This document shows, piece after piece, positions 44,732 through 52,628 of a DNA stretch of 64,000 nucleotides (positions within the stretch are counted from its first letter, which is position 1; each line of letters begins with the position of its first letter). A program made the translations under genes and the position numbers. This stretch comes from Paenibacillus flagellatus. Lineage in GTDB: Bacteria; Bacillota; Bacilli; Paenibacillales; NBRC-103111. Location of the stretch: contig NZ_QJVJ01000010.1 of the NCBI RefSeq assembly GCF_003217775.1, forward strand, positions 268,481-332,480. Reading direction: 5' to 3'. Under the pieces are notes generated by a model. The model worked only from the letters and a program-made list of their open reading frames with translations. It was not told where the DNA came from and made no database searches.

Positions 44732-45886
44732 TTGCTCGACAAACTGAAGAAAACGGACTGGTTCATCGTCATTTTGCTTGCGCTGTTCATGGCGATCAGC
44801 ACGCTCGTCGTGCACAGCGCGACGGCGAACGATCCCTCCTTTCAAGGGACCGACGTCAAAAACGTCATCAACTACGGGATCGGGTTCGTCGTCTTTTTTT
44901 GCGTCATGCTGTTCGATTACCGGCTGCTCGTCAAGATCGCCTACTATTTGTACGGCTTCGGGATTGTGCTGCTCATCGCCGTCTATTTGTTCGGGGCGGA
45001 AAAAAACTCGGCGAAAAGCTGGTTTTTGCTTCCGTTCGGCTTCAACTTCCAGCCGGCCGAGCTCGTCAAGCTGCTGACGATCATCGCCGTTGCCGCCTTT
45101 CTCGCGCGGCGTAACGGAGAGCCGCTCCGGTTCTGGAAGGAAGTCGTCCCGATCGGGCTCATGGTGGCGCTGCCGGTCGGGCTTATCGTCATTCAGCCGG
45201 ACCTCGGCAACGCGATCATTTTCATCGTCTTCCTGCTCGTCCTGTATTGGATCGGCAACATCAAATATACGCACGTGCTGATCGGCACCGTCCTCATAGG
45301 CGGCTCCATCGCCCTGTTCTTTTACTTGTTCCAGCTGTACTACGACCCGGTCGTTCAGTATTTGAAGGATAACGATATGGGCGAATGGGTGCACCGGATC
45401 AACCGGATCCATACGTTCGTCGATCCCGAGGCGGCGTCGGCCGACGCGAAGTACCAGGTGCACAACTCGATGCGCGCGATCGGCTCCGGCGGGCTGACGG
45501 GCGAATCGTACATGAACGGCGATTCGATCCAAAAAGGGTTCATCCCGCTGCCGTATTCCGACTCGATCTTCGTCGTCATCGGCGAGGAATTCGGCTTCGT
45601 CGGCTCGTCCGTGCTGCTGCTGCTGTACTTCCTGCTCATTTATCGGATGATCTACATCTCGATTCAAAGCCAGAACCGGACCGGAGCCTACATCATCGTC
45701 GGCATCGTCTCGATGTACGTGTTCCAGGTGTTCGAGAACATCGGGATGATGATCGGCATCATGCCGCTGACGGGCATTACGCTGCCGTTCGTCAGCTACG
45801 GGGGCACGTCGCTCCTCATCAACATGATGGCCGTCGGCATCGTCGTCAGCATTCACGTGCACCAGGAGCAAAAGTCGCTGTATTGA
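44732..45886 (+). CDS. rodA: SEDS-family peptidoglycan glycosyltransferase (RodA/FtsW)
   Basis: Membrane peptidoglycan polymerase, 384 residues with about ten helices. The SEDS pattern is clear: AKSWFLLPFGFNFQPAELVKL, IVIQPDLGNAIIF with the essential Asp, YQVHNSMRAIGSGGLTGESYMNG, and GITLPFVSYGGTSLLINMMAVGI at the end. Location next to mreBCD and minCD favours RodA over FtsW or SpoVE. The start is TTG 44732, 8 bases after minD, with a weak ribosome binding site, so translation may be coupled. A terminator follows. Confidence 0.9.
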   Translation: MLDKLKKTDWFIVILLALFMAISTLVVHSATANDPSFQGTDVKNVINYGIGFVVFFCVMLFDYRLLVKIAYYLYGFGIVLLIAVYLFGAEKNSAKSWFLLPFGFNFQPAELVKLLTIIAVAAFLARRNGEPLRFWKEVVPIGLMVALPVGLIVIQPDLGNAIIFIVFLLVLYWIGNIKYTHVLIGTVLIGGSIALFFYLFQLYYDPVVQYLKDNDMGEWVHRINRIHTFVDPEAASADAKYQVHNSMRAIGSGGLTGESYMNGDSIQKGFIPLPYSDSIFVVIGEEFGFVGSSVLLLLYFLLIYRMIYISIQSQNRTGAYIIVGIVSMYVFQVFENIGMMIGIMPLTGITLPFVSYGGTSLLINMMAVGIVVSIHVHQEQKSLY

Positions 45887-45888
45887 AA

Positions 45889-45914
45889 AACGTCCCTTGC
45901 CGGGGCGTTTTTTG
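45889..45914 (+). terminator. Terminator after rodA
   Basis: aaaacgtccc pairs with ggggcgtttt around ttgcc, followed by a T run. It separates the vegetative shape genes from the spoIVF operon. Confidence 0.85.
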
Positions 45915-45952
45915 ACGTTTAGCGGAGGAGCGGGAATCGGGAGGCGGGACTG

Positions 45953-45981
45953 TCATAGCCCTTGTCCGCCCCTCATAGGAT
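45953..45981 (+). promoter_or_regulatory. Candidate sigma-E promoter of the spoIVF operon
   Basis: tcatagc (45953-45959), 14 bases and cataggat (45974-45981). It resembles the sigma-E consensus and the candidate before the SPOR protein, with which it shares gtcata and ttgtccg. B. subtilis spoIVFAB is known to be sigma-E dependent. Confidence 0.5.
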
Positions 45982-46041
45982 GTAGGGAGAAGCCTGTCTG
46001 CATCCCCCGCGTGGGACGCGGAGAATGAGGGGGAACGCCGC

Positions 46042-47043
46042 ATGGAAATCAAATCGAACGTCCGTCAGCGACGGTTGGACCGTATGAAGCAAATCGTCGC
46101 CTCCGATCACGGGGGGCGGCTTGACGCCGGAGAACCGGCGGGAACCGCCGGCGGAAATCCTCGTCCGCCGGCCGGCGCAGGACGGTACGGGAGCGGGATG
46201 GCGCCGGACCGGCGCATCCGGAAGGGCGCGGCGGAATCGGAAGGATCGCCGGGCTATCGCGCGGACGGGCCGCTCCCGGCCGGGGAGCGGCTCGACGATC
46301 GGTTCGGCGGTCGGTTCGACGACCCGGAGTACGTCTGGAAACGGCAGGAGCGCGATCGGTGGTCGTCGTGGGAGAGCCCGAGCGTGGGCGGTCGGGGCGG
46401 CACGTTCGACGACGGAGGACTAAAGCCGCCGTCCGTCAGGCAAATATGGGTCAAGCTCGGCATTAGCGCCGTCCTGTTCGGTGCGGTATGGGGATTGTTC
46501 CGGATCGACCATCCGCTCGCCGACCGGGGGCAGCAGTGGGTGCGCGCCGCCTTGACGGAGGACTACGATTTCTCGTCCGTCGCCGTCTGGTACGAGCGGA
46601 CGTTCGGCGGTCTGCCCGCCTTCCTGCCGGCGTTCCGGGACAAGTCCGGGCCGGAGGCGCAGAAGGCGAGCTCCACGGAGCTGCACAAGCTGTACGCGCC
46701 CGTCCACGGCAAAATCGTCGCGAAGGCGTCCGCCGGCGACCTCGGCATCACGCTTCGCACCGAGCCGGAGGCGCCGGTCGTGGCGCTCGACACCGGACGG
46801 GTGATCGCCGTCAGCACCGGCACCGACAAAGGGACCGTCGTCGTCGTCCAGCATACGGGCGGCCTGCAGTCGACGTACGGCTGGCTGGACCGGACGACGC
46901 TGAAAAAGCACGATTGGGTCAAAGGAGGGGAGCCGATCGGAAGCGTAACGACCGACCCTGCCGGCGGGGCGGGCAAGCTGTATGTCGCCGTCAAGAAGGA
47001 CGACCAATACGTCAGTCCGACAGAAGTGGTCTCCTTTGATTAA
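46042..47043 (+). CDS. spoIVFA: Sporulation protein SpoIVFA (degenerate M23/LytM domain)
   Basis: Regulator that holds the pro-sigma-K protease SpoIVFB inactive in the outer forespore membrane. The 333-residue protein has a long, charged Gly/Arg/Pro-rich N-terminal region, one membrane helix (about 137-155, LGISAVLFGAVWGLFRI) and a C-terminal LytM/M23 fold (YAPVHGKIV to AVKKDDQYVSPTEVV). The second catalytic His motif of active M23 peptidases is replaced by STYGWLD, which agrees with a non-enzymatic role. It overlaps spoIVFB by 8 bases. The assignment rests on this layout and on position before an intact spoIVFB. Confidence 0.88.
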   Translation: MEIKSNVRQRRLDRMKQIVASDHGGRLDAGEPAGTAGGNPRPPAGAGRYGSGMAPDRRIRKGAAESEGSPGYRADGPLPAGERLDDRFGGRFDDPEYVWKRQERDRWSSWESPSVGGRGGTFDDGGLKPPSVRQIWVKLGISAVLFGAVWGLFRIDHPLADRGQQWVRAALTEDYDFSSVAVWYERTFGGLPAFLPAFRDKSGPEAQKASSTELHKLYAPVHGKIVAKASAGDLGITLRTEPEAPVVALDTGRVIAVSTGTDKGTVVVVQHTGGLQSTYGWLDRTTLKKHDWVKGGEPIGSVTTDPAGGAGKLYVAVKKDDQYVSPTEVVSFD

Positions 47044-47917
47044 ATGGCGCGGCATCGCGATTCGCTTCCATCCGCTGTTCTCCCTGCTGATGCTCGCCGC
47101 GGTGGCGACCGGCTACTTCGTCGAGCTGCTCACTTTGTTCGCCATCGTGCTCGTCCACGAGCTGGGCCACGTCGTCGCGGCGAAAAGCTTCGGCTGGAAC
47201 GTCATCCGCATCGAGCTGCTGCCGTTCGGCGGCGTGGCCGAGACGGACGACCGCGGCGGCTCGAGCGCGTTCCAGGAGGCGGCGGTCGCGCTGGCCGGAC
47301 CGCTGCAAAACGTCTGGATGGCGCTGTTCGCCGTATTGATGGGCCGGCTCGGCTTATGGGACGCCGATTGGCGCGACTATTTCATCCAGGCGAACGTGAT
47401 GATCGGGCTGTTCAACCTGCTGCCCATCCTGCCGCTCGACGGGGGAAAGGTGATGCAGGCGCTCGTCAGCCGGTGGCTGCCGTATTACCGGTCGCTCGTC
47501 CTGTGCAGCCTCGTCAGTCTGGTGCTGGCGGCGACACTCGGCTTGGCCGCTCTGCTCGGCGCGCGCTCCGGCGGCGTCCATCTCAATTTGCTCGTCATCG
47601 CCTTGTTCCTCTGCTACACGAATTGGCACGGTTACCGGAACGCGTCGTTCCGGTTCATCCGCTTCCTGATGAACCGCGAGCCCGTCATGGAACGTCTAAT
47701 CGATAAGGGGACGCTGGCGCAGCCGATCGTCATTTACCGTCATCGCCAAGTCGGCGACATCGTGCGATTGTTCATGAGGGACAAGTACCATCTCGTCTAC
47801 ATCTTGAACGAAAAGGGCCGTATCCAGGCCGTCTTGCCGGAGCAGAAGCTGCTTTACGCCTTTTTTCAGCTGAACGCGCCCGGCAGTGCCGTTTCGGACG
47901 TTTTCGTGTTAGAATAG
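47036..47917 (+). CDS. spoIVFB: Intramembrane pro-sigma-K protease SpoIVFB (M50)
   Basis: Site-2-type zinc metalloprotease that cleaves pro-sigma-K in the mother cell. The 293-residue protein has about six membrane helices, HELGH (zinc ligands and catalytic Glu) in LFAIVLVHELGHVVAAKSFGW, and the third zinc ligand region NLLPILPLDGGKVMQAL. A CBS-like C-terminal region (about 215-290) binds ATP in the B. subtilis protein. The start is TTG 47036 (MIKWRGIAIRFHPLF), matching the normal N-terminus; upstream starts would run into spoIVFA. Confidence 0.94.
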   Translation: MIKWRGIAIRFHPLFSLLMLAAVATGYFVELLTLFAIVLVHELGHVVAAKSFGWNVIRIELLPFGGVAETDDRGGSSAFQEAAVALAGPLQNVWMALFAVLMGRLGLWDADWRDYFIQANVMIGLFNLLPILPLDGGKVMQALVSRWLPYYRSLVLCSLVSLVLAATLGLAALLGARSGGVHLNLLVIALFLCYTNWHGYRNASFRFIRFLMNREPVMERLIDKGTLAQPIVIYRHRQVGDIVRLFMRDKYHLVYILNEKGRIQAVLPEQKLLYAFFQLNAPGSAVSDVFVLE

Positions 47918-47949
47918 AAAAGCTATGACGTGAGGTGGTGAAGCTTCGT

Positions 47950-49224
47950 TTGAAACAAATCATCGTGCATTGCCGCGACGGCGTGACGCAGGTGGCGCTG
48001 CTCGAAGACCGGGTGCTGACCGAATTTTATTCGGAGCGTCCGGCGGAGAAACAGCTCGTGGGCGGCGTTTACAAGGGCAAAGTGGTCAACGTGCTGCCCG
48101 GCATGCAGGCCGCTTTCGTCGACATCGGGCTGGAGAAAAACGCGTTTTTATATATCGACGATTTGCTTCCGGCCCATTTGGACAAAATTCCGTCCGTCAA
48201 GCCTTCCATATCCGATCTCGTCAAACCGGGGCAGGAGCTGCTCGTGCAGGTGGCGAAGGAGCCGTTCGGTACGAAAGGGGCGCGGATCACGACCCATTAT
48301 TCGATGCCGGGCCGATGGATCGTCTATATGCCGAACGCCGATTACGTCGGCGTCTCCCGCAAAATCGAATCCGAACAGGAACGCGCGCGGCTGAAGGAAG
48401 TCGCCGAACGGATGCGCGAATCCGGGGAAGGGATCATCATCCGGACCGTAGCCGAGGGCGAGTCGCTGGAAGCGCTCGAGCGCGATTTGAACGTTATGCG
48501 CAGCGAATGGAACAGCATCGTGGCGCGATTCGGCACCGCTCCGACTCCGGCCGTGCTGTTCCGGGAGCCCGGCGTGCTGGAGCGGGTCGTCCGCGACGCG
48601 TTCACCGACCAGGTGGACGAGCTCGTCATCGACGATCCGCTTCAGGGCGAGACGCTCGTCCGCCGCGTACGGGCGATGTCCGAGGAGCTGGCGGGCCGCA
48701 TCCGCATCTATAAAGGATCGGAGCCGGTCCAGGTGGCGTACCGCGTGCGGGAGCAGCTCGACAAGGCGATGAAGCGGAAAGTATGGCTCAAAAACGGCGG
48801 GTATCTGGTCGTCGACCGGACCGAGGCGCTCACCGTCATCGACGTCAACACCGGGAAGTATACGGGGACCGACGATCCGGAGGCGACGGTGTTCACGACG
48901 AACGCCGAAGCGGCGGACGAAATCGCCCGCCTGCTCCGGCTGCGCGACATCGGCGGCATCGTGCTCGTCGATTTCATCGACATGACGTCGGACAAGCATC
49001 GCGCCGAGGTGGCGGCCCGGCTCGAGGAGGCGTTCAAGCGGGACCGGACGAAGGCGTTCGCCGTCGGCTGGACGAAGCTCGGCCTGATGGAAATTACGCG
49101 CAAGAAAGCCCGGGAAAGCTTGGACGATTCGATGCTCGCCGTATGCACCGTATGCGGCGGCTCGGGTAAAGTGCCGGTCGAGCGGGCGGCGTTTCACCGG
49201 CGCAAGCAAAACGAGCGCCGATAG
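47950..49224 (+). CDS. rng: Ribonuclease E/G family protein (RNase G)
   Basis: Endoribonuclease for rRNA and mRNA processing, 424 residues. It has an S1 RNA-binding domain (GGVYKGKVVNVLPGMQAAFVDIGLEKNAFLYIDDLL) and the DNase I-like catalytic part with metal-binding Asp in VIDVNTGKYTG and IVLVDFIDM. The zinc-link CTVCGGSGKV is at the C-terminus. The long C-terminal scaffold of RNase E is absent. The start chosen is TTG 47950 (MKQIIVHC), 8 bases after gaggtggtga; GTG 47935 or 47938 overlap that site. It lies between spoIVFB and rplU, where B. subtilis has no such gene. Confidence 0.93.
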   Translation: MKQIIVHCRDGVTQVALLEDRVLTEFYSERPAEKQLVGGVYKGKVVNVLPGMQAAFVDIGLEKNAFLYIDDLLPAHLDKIPSVKPSISDLVKPGQELLVQVAKEPFGTKGARITTHYSMPGRWIVYMPNADYVGVSRKIESEQERARLKEVAERMRESGEGIIIRTVAEGESLEALERDLNVMRSEWNSIVARFGTAPTPAVLFREPGVLERVVRDAFTDQVDELVIDDPLQGETLVRRVRAMSEELAGRIRIYKGSEPVQVAYRVREQLDKAMKRKVWLKNGGYLVVDRTEALTVIDVNTGKYTGTDDPEATVFTTNAEAADEIARLLRLRDIGGIVLVDFIDMTSDKHRAEVAARLEEAFKRDRTKAFAVGWTKLGLMEITRKKARESLDDSMLAVCTVCGGSGKVPVERAAFHRRKQNERR

Positions 49225-49243
49225 TCGGCGTTTCGAAAACAGG

Positions 49244-49272
49244 TTGATTCGTGGGCCGGACTATGCTATACT
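49244..49272 (+). promoter_or_regulatory. Sigma-A promoter of the rplU operon
   Basis: TTGATT (49244-49249), 17 bases and TATACT (49267-49272), about 145 bases before the rplU start. Confidence 0.75.
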
Positions 49273-49400
49273 ACTTGGGTATGTGCGCTATCCGCACATG
49301 CTGTAACCGCTCGAATCGGGTAGCGAAGCGCGGAACGGGTCGACGGAACGAAGGTTCCGAAGACGGCCGCCACCTGGACTAGGCGAGTCTGAGACATGAG
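49273..49400 (+). promoter_or_regulatory. Structured rplU leader (L21 leader type)
   Basis: The untranslated leader between promoter and rplU has a strong first hairpin (tatgtgcg / cgcacatg, about 49279-49301) and further pairing segments in the cgggtagcgaagcgcggaacg region. Firmicutes rplU genes often carry an autoregulatory L21 leader RNA in this position. Assigned by position and visible hairpins, not by a covariance search. Confidence 0.55.
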
Positions 49401-49414
49401 GAGGTGCGCAAGCA

Positions 49415-49726
49415 ATGTATGCAATCATCGAGACAGGCGGCAAGCAGTACAAGGTGAAAGCCGGAGACGCGATCTACGTGGAGAAGCTGGAAGCGAACGA
49501 GGGCGACGTCGTCACGTTCGACCGCGTATTGGTCGTATCGAAGGAAGACGGCTTGGTAGCCGGCACTCCGCTCGTATCCGGAGCATCCGTTTCCGGTAAA
49601 GTGGAGAAGCACGGCAAAGGCGAGAAGATCATCGTGTTCAAGTACAAAGCGAAGAAAAACTATCGCCGCAAGCAAGGTCACCGTCAGCCGTACACCAAAG
49701 TGGTCATCGACAGCATCCAAGCGTAA
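49415..49726 (+). CDS. rplU: 50S ribosomal protein L21
   Basis: Large-subunit protein, 103 residues, standard length. It begins [24 protein letters not shown] and ends with the signature [19 protein letters not shown]. It has an aggagg-type ribosome binding site 10 bases before the ATG. First gene of the rplU-prp-rpmA operon. Confidence 0.99.
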   Translation: MYAIIETGGKQYKVKAGDAIYVEKLEANEGDVVTFDRVLVVSKEDGLVAGTPLVSGASVSGKVEKHGKGEKIIVFKYKAKKNYRRKQGHRQPYTKVVIDSIQA

Positions 49727-49739
49727 GGGATGATGCCGC

Positions 49740-50069
49740 ATGATCCGGGTGACGATTGAACGCAACCGCGACAGCGGGACGATTGAAGCTTTCTCGGTTA
49801 CCGGACACGCGTTTTACGGGAAGAAAGGGCACGACATCGTCTGTGCCGGAGTATCCGCCGTAACGGTCGGCACGGTGAACGCCGTCGAGCGATTGACGGG
49901 CGTGGAGCTGCCGAACGAAATGCGCGACGGGCTGCTCAAGGTCCGCATCCCGGAAGGGACGGACGAAGGCCGAATCGGACAAATTCAGCTGCTTCTCGAA
50001 TCGATGGTCGTCATGCTCCAATCGATCGAGGAAGCGTACGGGAAATATATCGTGTTGCAGCAAGCTTGA
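49740..50069 (+). CDS. prp: Ribosomal-processing cysteine protease Prp
   Basis: Cleaves the N-terminal extension of L27 before ribosome assembly in Firmicutes. The 109-residue protein has the catalytic dyad in GHAFYGKKGHDIVCAGVS (His 23, Cys 35). The substrate gene rpmA follows after 26 bases and encodes exactly the extension that Prp recognises. Formerly named YsxB. Confidence 0.97.
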   Translation: MIRVTIERNRDSGTIEAFSVTGHAFYGKKGHDIVCAGVSAVTVGTVNAVERLTGVELPNEMRDGLLKVRIPEGTDEGRIGQIQLLLESMVVMLQSIEEAYGKYIVLQQA

Positions 50070-50095
50070 TCAACGAACGAAGGAGGTAGACTACG

Positions 50096-50407
50096 ATGTT
50101 GAAACTGAATCTGCAGTTGTTCGCCTCGAAAAAAGGCGTAGGCTCGACGAAGAACGGACGCGACAGCGTCGCGAAGCGTCTCGGCGCGAAGCGTGCGGAC
50201 GGTCAAGCGGTAACGGCGGGAAGCATTCTCGTCCGTCAGCGCGGAACGAAGATCCATCCGGGCGCCAACGTGGGCCGCGGTTCGGACGACACGCTTTTCG
50301 CGAAAGTGGAAGGCGTCGTGAAGTTCGAGCGTTGGGGTCGCGACCGCAAAAAAGTGAGCGTCTACCCTGTGGAAACCGCTCCGGTTGCAGCCGCATCCGA
50401 AATGTAA
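50096..50407 (+). CDS. rpmA: 50S ribosomal protein L27 with cleavable N-terminal extension
   Basis: Large-subunit protein near the peptidyl-transferase centre, 103 residues. The N-terminus [14 protein letters not shown] carries the Prp site: known cleavage after LQLF leaves ASKKG as the mature start. The conserved body [24 protein letters not shown] and [17 protein letters not shown] is present. It has an aaggaggt ribosome binding site and is followed by a terminator. Confidence 0.99.
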   Translation: MLKLNLQLFASKKGVGSTKNGRDSVAKRLGAKRADGQAVTAGSILVRQRGTKIHPGANVGRGSDDTLFAKVEGVVKFERWGRDRKKVSVYPVETAPVAAASEM

Positions 50408-50413
50408 TACATC

Positions 50414-50446
50414 GCCTCCGGTCGATCGGGACCGGGGGTTTTTATT
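50414..50446 (+). terminator. Terminator after rpmA
   Basis: cctccggtc pairs with gaccggggg around gatcg, followed by ttttta. Confidence 0.85.
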
Positions 50447-50499
50447 TTATACCCGTCATGCTATACTGTGTAAGAAGTTGACGCAAACGGGGAATTTCA

Positions 50500-51117
50500 A
50501 TGAAACCAAACGCGAGACGATACGAATCGGATCGGAATGAAGAGCGAGACGCGGAGCGGGACGAGCTGTTCGTCCAGACGTTGAACCATATCCGCCACGA
50601 TTGGCTGAACGACATTCAAGTGCTGTACGGCTACTTGAAATTGAAAAAATATGATAAACTGCACGATTATGTGGACACAATAAAAGAAAAGATGATCCGG
50701 GAAAGCGCCATATCGAAACTCGGCGTTCCCTCGCTGATCGTCTACTTGCAATCGTTTCGGGTCCGAAGCCGGTCGGTCCGGCTCGACGTCGAGCTGGAGC
50801 CGGCGTTTCAGCTGACCTCGCTTCCGGTCGACGCCGAGGCGGTGTCGGATACGATCATCGCCGTCATCGAGACGCTACTGCGTCATGTCGCGGTTCCGGC
50901 CGACGGCGACGTCAATCGGCTGAGGCTGGCGATGTCCGCCGAGGAGGACCGGGTCGTCATCGGGTTCGACTATGCCGGCGGCTATGACGATGCCGGCTTG
51001 CGGCGCGACCTCGGCGAGACGATGCGCGCTTCCGTCGCGGGACATCGGATCGCGAACGGAGCTACATACAACGAAGGCGGAGCGGCATTCTACATTTACG
51101 TGCCGCTGGGCGGTTAG
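50500..51117 (+). CDS. spo0B: Sporulation phosphotransferase Spo0B
   Basis: Moves phosphate from Spo0F to Spo0A in the sporulation phosphorelay. The 205-residue protein has the phospho-accepting His 33 in LNHIRHDWLNDIQVLYGYLKLKKYDKL, the Spo0B signature of a dimeric four-helix bundle, followed by a degenerate ATPase-like domain. Position between rpmA and obg is the same as in B. subtilis. Sequence outside the His helix is poorly conserved, as usual for Spo0B. Confidence 0.92.
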   Translation: MKPNARRYESDRNEERDAERDELFVQTLNHIRHDWLNDIQVLYGYLKLKKYDKLHDYVDTIKEKMIRESAISKLGVPSLIVYLQSFRVRSRSVRLDVELEPAFQLTSLPVDAEAVSDTIIAVIETLLRHVAVPADGDVNRLRLAMSAEEDRVVIGFDYAGGYDDAGLRRDLGETMRASVAGHRIANGATYNEGGAAFYIYVPLGG

Positions 51118-51132
51118 GACGGGTGTTCAAGC

Positions 51133-52440
51133 ATGTTTTTGGATAAAGCGAAAATTTACGTAAAAGCCGGGGACGGCGGCGACGGCATCGTTTCGTTCCG
51201 GCGCGAGCTGTACGTGCCGGAAGGAGGCCCGGCCGGCGGCGACGGCGGCAAAGGCGCCGACATTATTTTCCGGGTCGACGAAGGCTTGCGGACGCTGATC
51301 GATTTCCGGTATCAGAAGCATTTCAAGGCTCCCCGCGGGGAGAAGGGCAAGACGAAAGGGATGCACGGCGCCGGCGCGGAGGATATGGTCGTACGCGTCC
51401 CCCCGGGTACCGTGATCTATGACGACGACACGCACGAGCTGATCGCCGACCTGACCCGTCACGGCCAGGAAGTGGTCGTGGCGAAGGGCGGGCGAGGCGG
51501 ACGCGGCAATATCCGGTTCGCGACGGCCCGCAATCCGGCCCCCCACCTGGCGGAGAAAGGCGAGGAGGGGCAGGAGCGCTGGATCGTGCTCGAGCTGAAG
51601 GTGATGGCCGACGTCGGTCTCGTCGGCTTCCCGAGCGTCGGCAAGTCGACGCTGCTGTCGGTCGTCTCGGCGGCCGAGCCGAAGATCGGCGCGTATCATT
51701 TTACGACGATTACGCCGAACTTGGGCGTCGTCGACGTCGGCGAGGGACGAAGCTTCGTCATGGCGGACTTGCCGGGGCTGATCGAGGGCGCGCACGAAGG
51801 CGTCGGACTCGGCCACGAGTTTTTGCGCCACGTGGAGCGAACGCGGCTCATCGTTCACGTCGTCGACATCGCGGCGACGGAAGAGCGCGATCCGTACGAC
51901 GATTGGTTGAAGATTAACGAGGAGCTGCGTCTGTACAACGAGAAGCTCGCCCAGCGGCCGCAGATCGTCGCCGCCAACAAGATGGATATGCCGGGGGCGG
52001 ACGAGCAGCTGCGGGAATTCAAGGCGAAGCTCGAGCGCGACGGGCACGGCGACGTCGAGGTGTTTCCGATATCGGCGATGGCGCGCAAGGGCGTGCAGGA
52101 GCTGCTGTACCGCGCCGCCGTTTTGCTGGAGCAAATTCCGGAGACGCCGCTCGTCGAGGAAGTCGTCGATACGAGCGAACGCAAGGTGTACCGGTACGAG
52201 AAGGAAGACGACGACACTTCGTTTACGATCCGCCGGGAAAACGATACGTTCATCGTGGAAAGCGTGGCGATCGAGCGGATGCTCAAGCGGATGAACACGG
52301 ACTCGTACGACGCGTTCCAACGGTTCAGCTACACGATGCGCAAGTCGGGCATCGAGGCGGCGCTTCGCAAGAAGGGCGCGAAGGACGGTCATTTGGTGCG
52401 CATCGGCGATTACGAGTTCGAATTCGTCGAGCAGGAGTGA
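51133..52440 (+). CDS. obgE: GTPase ObgE/CgtA
   Basis: Essential GTPase for late 50S assembly and stress and sporulation signalling. The 435-residue protein has the Gly-rich Obg domain ([31 protein letters not shown]), G1 [10 protein letters not shown]3 [13 protein letters not shown]4 NKMD and the C-terminal OCT domain ([25 protein letters not shown]). It lies 15 bases after spo0B, so the two are probably coexpressed. A terminator follows. Confidence 0.98.
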   Translation: MFLDKAKIYVKAGDGGDGIVSFRRELYVPEGGPAGGDGGKGADIIFRVDEGLRTLIDFRYQKHFKAPRGEKGKTKGMHGAGAEDMVVRVPPGTVIYDDDTHELIADLTRHGQEVVVAKGGRGGRGNIRFATARNPAPHLAEKGEEGQERWIVLELKVMADVGLVGFPSVGKSTLLSVVSAAEPKIGAYHFTTITPNLGVVDVGEGRSFVMADLPGLIEGAHEGVGLGHEFLRHVERTRLIVHVVDIAATEERDPYDDWLKINEELRLYNEKLAQRPQIVAANKMDMPGADEQLREFKAKLERDGHGDVEVFPISAMARKGVQELLYRAAVLLEQIPETPLVEEVVDTSERKVYRYEKEDDDTSFTIRRENDTFIVESVAIERMLKRMNTDSYDAFQRFSYTMRKSGIEAALRKKGAKDGHLVRIGDYEFEFVEQE

Positions 52441-52456
52441 GAAGGGATGGACCGAG

Positions 52457-52488
52457 GTCCGGGGCCGAGAAGGCTCCGGGCTTTTTTT
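52457..52488 (+). terminator. Terminator after obgE
   Basis: gtccggggcc pairs with ggctccgggc around gagaa, then seven T. Confidence 0.85.
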
Positions 52489-52628
52489 GGCGTGTTCCGG
52501 CGGCTCCGAATTAGGCGATATCCGCGAGAAGAGTGGCCCGCTTCTCCGTCGGTTTTGCTATACTGGAACTAGGCATGATGATGATGCACGGTCGATGGTG
52601 CTGTGCAGCAAAGGGTGATGGGTTGGGG

